DNA of 13,869 nucleotides from Bacillota bacterium (GCA_023390815.1 JAEWCC010000071.1:1-13869); one strand, 5' to 3'. Positions 1 through 7,356 are shown, counted from the first letter of the stretch. Notes: generated by a model not told the origin, from the sequence alone. Translations and numbers: made by a program.

Positions 1-86
1 ATTTCATACCGGCGTATTCGATCCTTTAAATCCCCTTGCGGGTTCGCGCAATGCAGCGTCACGCGCAAAGCACACGGAAAAACCAT
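1..86 (-). CDS. Start of an unrecognised ORF, truncated by the left window edge
   Basis: On the minus strand an ATG at 84-86 is preceded by GGAG with an 8-nt spacer, and the frame stays open for 28 codons to the window edge. The visible N-terminus begins MVFPCALRVTLHCANPQG and continues with a basic stretch (KDRIRRYE). There is no signal peptide or motif I recognise. The base composition is GC-rich like the rest of the chromosome, unlike the AT-rich TIR-fusion gene that ends 83 bp upstream of it in the same orientation. It could be a genuine gene start or a chance open frame in GC-rich DNA. The ribosome binding site is the main argument for it. Confidence 0.35.
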   Translation of the reverse strand, partial: MVFPCALRVTLHCANPQGDLKDRIRRYE

Positions 87-168
87 CTCTGTATCTCCTT
101 TTCCCATAACTAGATATAGGTTGCGCAAGGAGAGCGGGAGATATGCGAAATTGATCTGCTTTTCGGAA

Positions 169-1884
169 TTAAGTGTCAGAGCTTTTAATTTTGCTCATAA
201 TTGCTGTTACTGCATCGTTTTCTTTTGGATTGTTCATATCCCTAACGACTGCAATGAAATCAGCAATAGAGATGCTTATATTCTGTAACCGCTTTAATTC
301 AAACATCAAGGTATCTATATTGGCTAATATACCACTTTTCATCGCCGATTCAAGTTGATTATACTTATTAGCCCAATAGATCGAATATTCGACTGTTTTT
401 ATAGGGTCATAAATGCTATCATCCACAACAATCGGAAATATCCGATTTGTATAATTTGGCGATTTTATCATCTCTAAAGCTTCAAACATGCAGTTGCTTG
501 AACGGAGATAATTATCACTGATAAGGAAAATTGCATAATCTTGCTCTTTAATCGATTTCATAAATTTTAAAATACTATCGTATATTTCGATATCACGAAT
601 ATCGCGCTTTACAGATAATTTATTTTTTACTAACCCACTTTCTATTTTATCTGCAATCAAGTTGTCTTTTTGACAATATGACAAAAATATTGTTTTATTA
701 TTGCATTTCACTGGTATTTCAATTTTGCTTTGTTCAATCAATACTTCTTTCAGGAGAGGAATTTCAGCACTATCAAATTTACATAGGTTAAAATGCGTAT
801 ATTCATTGATCACTTTGAGAACGTCTCTTCTATTTTTTTCGTCGCAATAAAGCCAAACAAAGGTAGACTTCACAGGCGGCCCACTATATACATGCTCACC
901 AGTACTGTAAATTGTATGATTGGTTTTATCTACACCTACAATATCAACATTAAAAATATTATTGTTTGATGTATATAAAGCTAATAATGCATCCCATTTC
1001 CCAATATCCTGCCAACCAAAAGAGCCTTCAATTACAATAATATCTTTCGGAATCTTTTCGAGTATTGCAACGTCTACCATTGATTTGTTTAATCTTTTAT
1101 AGAGTTCTCTCCAATAATCATGAATAATCATGCTATCAAAGCTCTGTTTTTTAAGAACTCCGTAAAAATCGTTATAAATGTTAGGATGAAGTCTACTATA
1201 GTGACAAAGGATAACATCCAAATCCCATATAAAAATGCCACTATTCCAAAAATACTCTTTTGATTGGATGAACTTTTTTGCATATTTTAATTTTGGTTTT
1301 TCTTTGAATCTTTTAACACTGTAGCACTTTATCGTGGGCTCCGTATGTTCAGAATCATCTGATACTCTTGTAAAACGTATATAGCCATATGCTGTTGCTG
1401 GAAAACTCGGTTTTATACCAATTGTAACGATCTTCTTCTTTAAACTGGCAACTTCAATTGCTTTTTTAAATATTCGTTTTATCTGTGGGTCGTCATCAAT
1501 ATCGTGATCACTTGGACAAACGAGCATGACTATCTCTTCATCTTTATACTTCTCTTTTAAATTTAACGCCATAAACAATATGCAATAAGCTGTACCTTTC
1601 GGCTCTGGTTCAGTAATAATATTGTCTCTGTTCATTCTATAATTTTTGTCACTATCGGTTAACTCTTTTGATTCTAGAACATGTAATATTAACTTTTTCT
1701 GATCTTCATTTGTGATAATATATATATCTTCCATATCACTTATAAGTTTACACCTAAGTATTGCTTCAATAATCAGTTCATTTCTTTCGCTAATTTTAAT
1801 AAATTGCTTAGACCCTACATATTGTTTAACAGGGCCAAATCTCATTTCATTACCGCCAGCCATAATTACAGAACATACTCTCAT
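169..1884 (-). CDS. Nucleotidyltransferase (mannose-1-phosphate guanylyltransferase-like)-TIR domain fusion protein
   Basis: This encodes 571 residues from ATG 1884. Residues 1 to about 320 resemble ManC/mannose-1-phosphate guanylyltransferases, which make GDP-mannose. The landmarks are an AGG...R...P loop (9-18) with KQF (26-28), PSDH (124-127, metal-binding Asp), EKP (195-197), WNSG (213-216) and GWQDIGKW (290-297). After a linker, residues about 397-510 form a TIR domain: IFLSY at 399-403, SSNCMFEALE with a probable catalytic Glu 468, and RIFPIVVDD at 481-489. The tail (FIAVVRDMN) is typical of a bacterial TIR subfamily. TIR domains of this kind commonly cleave NAD+ in anti-phage defence or act as signalling modules. 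I chose ATG 1884 because AGGGG lies 8 nt upstream, because the protein then starts like ManC, and because a sigma-A-like promoter lies inside the longer frame (TTG at 1941). The gene is far more AT-rich than its neighbours. Domain identity is well supported; a defence role is inferred. Confidence 0.85.
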   Translation of the reverse strand: MRVCSVIMAGGNEMRFGPVKQYVGSKQFIKISERNELIIEAILRCKLISDMEDIYIITNEDQKKLILHVLESKELTDSDKNYRMNRDNIITEPEPKGTAYCILFMALNLKEKYKDEEIVMLVCPSDHDIDDDPQIKRIFKKAIEVASLKKKIVTIGIKPSFPATAYGYIRFTRVSDDSEHTEPTIKCYSVKRFKEKPKLKYAKKFIQSKEYFWNSGIFIWDLDVILCHYSRLHPNIYNDFYGVLKKQSFDSMIIHDYWRELYKRLNKSMVDVAILEKIPKDIIVIEGSFGWQDIGKWDALLALYTSNNNIFNVDIVGVDKTNHTIYSTGEHVYSGPPVKSTFVWLYCDEKNRRDVLKVINEYTHFNLCKFDSAEIPLLKEVLIEQSKIEIPVKCNNKTIFLSYCQKDNLIADKIESGLVKNKLSVKRDIRDIEIYDSILKFMKSIKEQDYAIFLISDNYLRSSNCMFEALEMIKSPNYTNRIFPIVVDDSIYDPIKTVEYSIYWANKYNQLESAMKSGILANIDTLMFELKRLQNISISIADFIAVVRDMNNPKENDAVTAIMSKIKSSDT

Positions 1885-1912
1885 AAATGACGCCCCTAAA
1901 AATAGTGTTCTA

Positions 1913-1941
1913 ATTATAACACCAGTCATGTTCTCATACAA
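1913..1941 (-). promoter_or_regulatory. Predicted sigma-A promoter of the nucleotidyltransferase-TIR gene
   Basis: On the minus strand TATAAT (1918-1913) follows TTGTAT (1941-1936) with a 17-bp spacer. The -10 is a perfect consensus and the -35 is weak. The predicted transcript would start about 22 nt before ATG 1884. This fits the AGGGG ribosome binding site and argues against translation from the in-frame TTG at 1941 or ATG at 1929. Confidence 0.55.
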
Positions 1942-2006
1942 TATCCGCCATCTCTTCCAATAACATCGCCAAACTCAGACATCTTCTTCCCCTTCGTCCA
2001 TTCCAC

Positions 2007-2090
2007 TTAAAATACTAACAATATGTTAAATCCTTCTCCCTCAGTTTTCGTGCTTCCCGCCGCCGGTGTATACTCTCAAGCAAAAAACAG
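2007..2090 (+). repeat. Leader repeat, copy 1 (upstream of the Imm5-like gene)
   Basis: An approximately 80-bp sequence is repeated at 2917-2999. The two copies share GTTAAATCCTTCT with flanking matches, then a diverged middle, then a nearly perfect block CGCCGGTGTATACTCTCAA. The spacing is the same apart from a 1-nt indel. TATACT (2069-2074) inside the conserved block could be a -10 element, but no good -35 is visible. This copy lies about 120 bp before the Imm5-like start codon, so it need not be that gene's main promoter. Confidence 0.75.
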
Positions 2091-2162
2091 ATTGACTCCA
2101 CCACCGTCAATGTATAGCATCTGCAGCAGTCTCACCTCTACCTTTCAATCGATTTCGCGTAC

Positions 2163-2190
2163 TTACTATCAGATGATTTGGTGATATAAT
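2163..2190 (+). promoter_or_regulatory. Extended -10 promoter of the Imm5-like gene
   Basis: TGATATAAT at 2182-2190 is a perfect extended -10 element. The best -35 candidate is weak (TTACTA at 2163-2168, 16-bp spacer), as is usual for extended -10 promoters. The predicted start lies about 7 nt downstream, leaving only a dozen bases of leader before the ATG at 2210. Confidence 0.5.
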
Positions 2191-2192
2191 AC

Positions 2193-2202
2193 CCTCGCGA
2201 GG
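2193..2202 (+). promoter_or_regulatory. Ten-base palindrome over the predicted transcription start and ribosome binding site
   Basis: CCTCGCGAGG is a perfect palindrome. It lies directly after the TATAAT box and contains most of the GAGGT ribosome binding site, which sits 6 nt before the ATG. It could be an operator or a small hairpin masking translation. It is short enough to occur by chance in GC-rich DNA. Confidence 0.3.
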
Positions 2203-2209
2203 TGCGGTC

Positions 2210-2761
2210 ATGAAAAACAGGAAATTAAGAAAAACGCTTGGGAACTTTCAGTCCCCTGATATCATATCTCTGATGCGGCTGATTGAAACGCAGAGCAAAG
2301 CGACGTTAATCAGGTGGTCTACAAGCTATGCCGAAGAACATGTTCTGCCGATCTATGAGCGTGACTATGCTTTGGATACCCGCCCAAGAGACGCCTTGCG
2401 CAATGCAATCGGCTGGCTTGAGGGCAGGGTCAAATTTGTGGATGCCAAACACACCAATTATGACGCCCATGCCGCGGCGACCCAAGCGGAAGGCAACTAT
2501 GCTGCACAGGCCGCCGCAAGAGCCTGCGCTCATGCGGCGTTAACCATTCATGTTCCGGCTCATTGCTTAGGGCTGGCCTTTTACGGCACAGTGGCGCTCG
2601 CTTATTCACAGGCAGGGTTCAATGAAGAACCTGAAGTTTATGACGAAATCGCCGCCAAGGAATGCGCCAAGATGGAGGCGGCACTGCGCGGCATGGCTGT
2701 GCCTGATGAGCCTGAACCTGCGAAGATCGACTGGAAATTATGGTACTACGTCATTAAATAA
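2210..2761 (+). CDS. Putative immunity protein, Imm5-like family
   Basis: This 183-residue soluble, mostly helical, alanine-rich protein has no signal peptide and no membrane segment. Residues about 35-74 contain RWSTSYAEEHVLPIYERD, a PRDAL stretch and a conserved-looking WLEGR. Residues about 85-126 are an Ala-rich helical run ending in HVPAHCLGLAFYG. This layout (Arg-Trp helix, charged turn, PR-AL-A, long Ala-rich helices with a late His-Ala-Gly segment) matches the Imm5-like putative immunity proteins as I remember them. That family is assigned by genomic context to polymorphic-toxin systems; a biochemical role is mostly unproven. The start is fixed by GAGGT 6 nt before the ATG. It is divergent from the nucleotidyltransferase-TIR gene and no toxin is visible next to it. 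It may be an orphan immunity gene or have another stress role. Confidence 0.65.
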   Translation: MKNRKLRKTLGNFQSPDIISLMRLIETQSKATLIRWSTSYAEEHVLPIYERDYALDTRPRDALRNAIGWLEGRVKFVDAKHTNYDAHAAATQAEGNYAAQAAARACAHAALTIHVPAHCLGLAFYGTVALAYSQAGFNEEPEVYDEIAAKECAKMEAALRGMAVPDEPEPAKIDWKLWYYVIK

Positions 2762-2817
2762 CAATGGGACATTTCACTGACTAACCCCAGTGGATAAAAG
2801 GATTGACCGCAGCCACC

Positions 2818-2877
2818 GGATAGCGCCTGTGCCCAGAACGGTATCGCTCTGCCCGCAATGACAGGGTTGTGCTATCC
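2818..2877. other. Possible structured element in the intergenic region before the activase
   Basis: GGATAGC (2818-2824) pairs with GCTATCC (2871-2877), and inside it CCTGT (2826-2830) pairs with ACAGG (2861-2865) across an asymmetric internal loop. There is no T-run on either side, so it is not a standard terminator. It lies in the 251-bp gap between the Imm5-like gene and the activase, where I see no coding signal. It may be a structured RNA, a degenerate repeat, or chance. Confidence 0.25.
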
Positions 2878-2916
2878 TCATTCCGCAATATCTTTGGTTC
2901 CGCTCTTTTGCTGTCG

Positions 2917-2999
2917 TTAAAATCCTAATATTGTGTTAAATCCTTCTTCCCCGCTTTCATATTTTCTGTCGCCGGTGTATACTCTCAAACAAGAGAAAC
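2917..2999 (+). repeat. Leader repeat, copy 2 (directly upstream of the activase)
   Basis: This is the second copy of the leader at 2007-2090, ending 13 bp before the activase start codon. TATACT at 2978-2983 with TTTCAT (2955-2960) 17 bp upstream could be a sigma-A promoter giving a leader of about 24 nt. The position right before a large conserved gene suggests that this copy is the original and that copy 1 is the duplicate. Confidence 0.75.
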
Positions 3000-3012
3000 T
3001 GGAGAAACACCT

Positions 3013-6000
3013 ATGGAACAAAGCATCGTGAGGCTTGGCCTCGACATCGGCTCTACCACCGTCAAGTGCGCGGCATCCAACGCAGAGGGCCCTGTTTACA
3101 GCTATTATGAACGCCACTTCAGCGACATACCGGGCGCGGTACGCGCCATGCTGAAGGACGCGTATGAACACCTCGGGGATATTCCCGTGCGCGCGTGCGT
3201 CACTGGCTCGGGCGGGCTTTCCGTCGGCGAGTGGCTTTCCCTGCCGTTCGTGCAGGAGGTCATCGCGGCGAGCCATGCCGTGCGGCACTTCATCCCCGGC
3301 ACGGACGTCGCGATAGAGCTCGGCGGCGAGGACGCCAAGATCACCTATTTTTCGGGCAGCGCGGAACAGCGCATGAACGGCACCTGCGCGGGCGGTACGG
3401 GCGCGTTCATCGACCAGATGGCGACCCTTCTTGAAACCGATGCGGCGGGGCTGGACGCGCTTGCCGCGAAGGCGGAGCATGTCTACGAGATCGCCGCGCG
3501 GTGCGGCGTGTTCGCCAAGACGGATATACAGCCGCTCTTAAACGAGGGTGCGGCGCGCGAAGATATCGCGGCCTCGGTGCTGCAGGCCGTCGTGAACCAG
3601 ACGATCAGCGGCCTCGCGTGCGGCAGGCCCATCCGCGGCAAGGTCGCGTTTCTGGGCGGCCCGCTGCACTTTTTGCCCGCGCTCAAGGCGCGCTTTGTCA
3701 AGACGCTCAAGCTGACCCCTGAGAATATTGCGGATACCCCCTATGCCATGATGTTCGTCGCGGCGGGCGCGGGGCTGATGCCGGACGCGCGGGAAACCAC
3801 GCTGGGTGCGCTTTGCGCTTCGGCGGTGCAGCCGCACGATTTCTCGCAGGAGGCCAGCCTCCTGCCGCCGCTGTTCGCGGACGAGGCGGCATACGAAGCG
3901 TTTCGCGCACGTCATGCATTGGCGGATATACCCGCAATGCCGCTGGCAGCAGCGAAGGGCGCGTGCTACCTCGGCATCGACGCGGGCTCTACCACGACTA
4001 AGGCCGTGCTGATCTCGGAAAGCGGCGAGCTGCTGTTCAGCCGTTACGGCTCCAATAAGGGCCGTCCGCTGGACGTTATCCGCGACATCCTGTTTGAGTT
4101 ATACGGGAGCCTGCCGGAGGGCGCGTATATCGCGCACGCGGCTTCGACGGGCTATGGCGAGAACCTTGTGAAATCGGCGTTCACGCTGGACTGCGGCGAG
4201 GTCGAGACTATCGCGCATTACACCGCAGCGAAGTATTTCTGCCCCGACGTCGAATTCATACTCGATATCGGCGGACAGGACATGAAATGCATGCGTATCC
4301 GCGAGGGCGCCATCGACGAGGTCATTTTAAACGAAGCATGCTCGTCGGGGTGCGGCTCGTTTCTGGAGACGTTCGCGGCATCGCTCGGGTGCGGCATTCA
4401 GGAGTTCGCACGGCAGGCGCTTTTCGCGCCGCAGCCGGTGGACTTAGGCTCGCGCTGCACGGTTTTCATGAACTCCAAGGTGCGTCAGGCGCAGAAGGAA
4501 GGCGCGACACTTGCGGGCATCTCCGCGGGACTGTCGTATTCGGTCGTCAAGAACGCGCTGTATAAGGTCATCAAGCTTAAGAACCCCGGCGACCTCGGCA
4601 AGCGCGTCGTCGTGCAGGGCGGCACGTTCCTTAACGACGCGGTGCTGCGCGCATTCGAGCAGTTGACCGAGCGCGAGGTCACGCGTCCGGCGATCGCGGG
4701 GCTGATGGGCGCGTATGGCGCGGCGCTGATTGCAAAGCAGCGTGCGCCGCAGGGTGCGCATTCCTCCATGCTCTCAGCGGAAGCGCTGCGCGCGATGGAG
4801 ATCACGCAGACGTTTTCGCGCTGCAAGGGCTGCGAAAACAAATGCCGCCTGACGTTGAGCCACTTCGGCGACGGACGTCGCTTCATATCGGGCAACCGCT
4901 GCGAAAAGGGTGCGGGCGAAACCACATCCGCGAGCAAGCTGCCAGACCTCTACGATTACACTTACAAGCGGCTGTTCGCGTACGAGCCGCTGGCCCCTGA
5001 ACAGGCTGAGCGCGGCGATATGGGTATCCCGCGCGTGCTGGGCATGTACGAAAACTATCCGTTCTGGCATACATTCTTCACCGCGCTCAAATACCGCGTC
5101 GTGCTGTCGCCGCGTTCGTCGCGCAGCGTCTACGCCGCGGGCATCGAGAGCATTCCATCCGAGTCGCTGTGCTACCCGGCCAAGCTCGCGCACGGCGCGG
5201 TGCGGCTGCTCATCGACAGCGGCGTCAAGACGATATTCTTCCCGTGCATTCCGTATGAGATGAAGGAGCAGAAGAAGGCGGCGAACCACTTCAACTGCCC
5301 TATCGTGACGTCCTACGCCGAGAACATCAAGAACAATATGCCGGAGATCAAAGAAAACGGCGTAGCTTTGCTAATGCCATTCCTGCCGATGGACCATATC
5401 GGCAGGCTCAGCAAGCGGCTTGCGGAGGAATTCCCCGCTATCCCTGCGGATGAGGTGCGCCATGCCGCGCGGCTTGCGTGGCGTGAGAAGCTCGTGTTCC
5501 AGGCCGATATCCGCCATCAGGGCGAGAAGCTGCTCGCGCGCGTGCGCCGGGGCGATTTCCCCGCCGTCGTGCTGGCGGGCCGCCCATACCACGTCGATCC
5601 CGAGATCAATCACGGTATTCCGGCGATCGTCACATCGCTGGGCTTTGCGGTGCTCACGGAGCAGAGCGTCGCACACCTCGGCGAATACCAGCCGCTGCGC
5701 GTGCTCGATCAATGGATGTACCACACGCGCATTTACGCGGCGGCACAGCTCGTAGGCCGTGTCGAGGGGCTGGAACTCGTGGAGCTCAATTCGTTCGGCT
5801 GCGGCCTTGACGCGGTGGTGACCGACCAGGTGCATGATATACTCAAAGGCTACGGCAAAATCCATACGCTGTTAAAGATCGATGAGATCAGCAATACGGG
5901 CGCACTGCGCATCCGGCTGCGGTCCCTTGCAGCAGCAGTGCAGGAACGCGAGAAGAAACGCCTGCTTCCTCAGATTGCGCAAACGGTCATCGACAAAGCC

Positions 6001-7335
6001 GCGGCAGTCAAGGAACTGGCGCTGGACAAGGCATCCGCTGTCAAGGATATCGCGCTGGGCAAGGCCACGGCGGTCAAATACAAAGCGGTGGAATATAAGA
6101 AGGTCGTGTTCGAGAAGTTCATGAAGAAGGACTACACGATACTTTCGCCGCAGATGTCGCCCATCCACTTCGACTTTTTAAAGGCGGCGTTCCAGGCTTC
6201 GGGCTTCAAGTTCGAGCTGCTGCCGTCCGTGGATAAATCGGCGGTCGACGAAGGTTTGAAATACGTCAACAATGACGCGTGCTACCCCTCCATCCTCGTC
6301 ACGGGGCAGCTGCTGGAAGCGGTCAAGTCCGGCAAGTACGACACGAACAAGCTCGCATGCATCATATCGCAGACAGGCGGCGGGTGCCGTGCGTCCAACT
6401 ACATCGGCTTTATCCGCAAGGCGCTGACCGATGCGGGTTACGGCCACATTCCGGTGATATCGCTCTCCGCCGCGGGGCTGGAGAAGCATCCGGGCTTTAA
6501 GATCACGCTGCCGATGCTGCGCCGCGCGATGCGCGCGATGATCTATGGCGACCTGTTAAATCGGCTGACGCTCGCGACACGCCCCTACGAGGCGGAGCCG
6601 GGCAGCACCGACCGCCTGTATGTGCATTGGCGCGACATCGCGCTGGCCGATATCACGCGCTTTTACAACTGGCGCATGTGCAGAACCATCACCGATATGG
6701 TGGCCGCGTTCGATGCGCTGCCCATCCGCCAGGAGCGCAAGCCTGTCATCGGCGTGGTGGGCGAGATTCTCGTCAAATACCACCCCACCGCGAACAACGA
6801 GATCGTGAAGGTGCTGGAGAGCGAGGGCGCGGAGGTGAAGGTGCCCGACCTGATCGACTTCCTGCTCTACTGCGCTTACAACACGAATTTCAAGGCCGAG
6901 AAGCTGGGCCGCCCCAAGCTGTTCGCCATGTTTGGCAATGCCGTAATCGGCGTTATCGAGCAATACCGTAAGCTGATGCGCAAGGTGCTCACCAACAGCC
7001 GGCGTTTCTCGCCTCCCTCCTTTATAGAGGACAAAGCCAAAGCCGCCGCTGAGTTTCTCTCCATCGGAAATCAGACGGGTGAAGGCTGGTTTTTGACGGG
7101 CGAAATGGCGGAGCTGTTAAAAGAGGGTGCGGACGGCATCGTCTGTGTGCAGCCGTTCGCGTGCCTGCCCAACCACATCGTGGGCAAGGGCGTCATCCAG
7201 CCAATCCGGGCCAAGTACCCCGGTGCGAATATCGTCGCGATCGACTACGACCCGGGCGCGAGCGAGGTAAACCAACTAAACCGCATCAAGCTCATGCTTT
7301 CCCTCGCGCACGAGAAGATCACCAAGGCGGGATGA
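3013..7335 (+). CDS. Acyl-CoA dehydratase activase-related protein (double ASKHA module, HgdB-like C-terminus)
   Basis: This 1440-residue cytosolic protein belongs to the BadF/BadG/BcrA/HgdC activator superfamily. The first ASKHA ATPase unit has DIGSTTVK at 11-18, ELGGEDAK at 102-109, and likely [4Fe-4S] ligands C125 (in GTCAGGTG) and C164 (in RCGVF). The second has DAGSTTTK at 323-330, DIGGQDMK at 418-425, and C447 and C482 (RCTVF). A Cys cluster follows (C604, C607, C611, C630), then a DUF2229-like middle part, a helical 11-residue repeat linker near 994-1026, and an HgdB-like region with NNDACYPS and GGGCRASNY. Relatives use ATP hydrolysis to drive low-potential electron transfer to dehydratases or double-cubane proteins. 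The substrate here is unknown, and no dehydratase subunits are visible nearby. The start is set by GGAG 8 nt upstream. The length agrees with the giant activase-like proteins of Clostridia. Confidence 0.92.
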   Translation: MEQSIVRLGLDIGSTTVKCAASNAEGPVYSYYERHFSDIPGAVRAMLKDAYEHLGDIPVRACVTGSGGLSVGEWLSLPFVQEVIAASHAVRHFIPGTDVAIELGGEDAKITYFSGSAEQRMNGTCAGGTGAFIDQMATLLETDAAGLDALAAKAEHVYEIAARCGVFAKTDIQPLLNEGAAREDIAASVLQAVVNQTISGLACGRPIRGKVAFLGGPLHFLPALKARFVKTLKLTPENIADTPYAMMFVAAGAGLMPDARETTLGALCASAVQPHDFSQEASLLPPLFADEAAYEAFRARHALADIPAMPLAAAKGACYLGIDAGSTTTKAVLISESGELLFSRYGSNKGRPLDVIRDILFELYGSLPEGAYIAHAASTGYGENLVKSAFTLDCGEVETIAHYTAAKYFCPDVEFILDIGGQDMKCMRIREGAIDEVILNEACSSGCGSFLETFAASLGCGIQEFARQALFAPQPVDLGSRCTVFMNSKVRQAQKEGATLAGISAGLSYSVVKNALYKVIKLKNPGDLGKRVVVQGGTFLNDAVLRAFEQLTEREVTRPAIAGLMGAYGAALIAKQRAPQGAHSSMLSAEALRAMEITQTFSRCKGCENKCRLTLSHFGDGRRFISGNRCEKGAGETTSASKLPDLYDYTYKRLFAYEPLAPEQAERGDMGIPRVLGMYENYPFWHTFFTALKYRVVLSPRSSRSVYAAGIESIPSESLCYPAKLAHGAVRLLIDSGVKTIFFPCIPYEMKEQKKAANHFNCPIVTSYAENIKNNMPEIKENGVALLMPFLPMDHIGRLSKRLAEEFPAIPADEVRHAARLAWREKLVFQADIRHQGEKLLARVRRGDFPAVVLAGRPYHVDPEINHGIPAIVTSLGFAVLTEQSVAHLGEYQPLRVLDQWMYHTRIYAAAQLVGRVEGLELVELNSFGCGLDAVVTDQVHDILKGYGKIHTLLKIDEISNTGALRIRLRSLAAAVQEREKKRLLPQIAQTVIDKAAAVKELALDKASAVKDIALGKATAVKYKAVEYKKVVFEKFMKKDYTILSPQMSPIHFDFLKAAFQASGFKFELLPSVDKSAVDEGLKYVNNDACYPSILVTGQLLEAVKSGKYDTNKLACIISQTGGGCRASNYIGFIRKALTDAGYGHIPVISLSAAGLEKHPGFKITLPMLRRAMRAMIYGDLLNRLTLATRPYEAEPGSTDRLYVHWRDIALADITRFYNWRMCRTITDMVAAFDALPIRQERKPVIGVVGEILVKYHPTANNEIVKVLESEGAEVKVPDLIDFLLYCAYNTNFKAEKLGRPKLFAMFGNAVIGVIEQYRKLMRKVLTNSRRFSPPSFIEDKAKAAAEFLSIGNQTGEGWFLTGEMAELLKEGADGIVCVQPFACLPNHIVGKGVIQPIRAKYPGANIVAIDYDPGASEVNQLNRIKLMLSLAHEKITKAG

Positions 7336-7356
7336 GACACAATCCAGATAACAGCG

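Noticed and set aside
26..33. TTAAATCC at 26-33 matches the core of the two leader repeats, suggesting a third copy flanking the TIR gene
   Set aside because: Only 8 bp match and the neighbouring conserved block CGCCGGTGTATACTC is absent, so chance is likely.
1885..1941. N-terminal extension of the TIR fusion from TTG 1941 or ATG 1929 (19 or 15 more residues)
   Set aside because: It has no ribosome binding site, contains the predicted promoter, and would precede the family-typical MRVCSVIMAGG start.
2917..3480. Long minus-strand frame over the activase start
   Set aside because: It is an antisense shadow of the GC-rich activase gene with Arg/Ala-rich composition and no family features.
4444..5289. 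Large minus-strand frames inside the activase
   Set aside because: They are shadow frames of a high-GC gene; the plus-strand product is a recognisable single protein.
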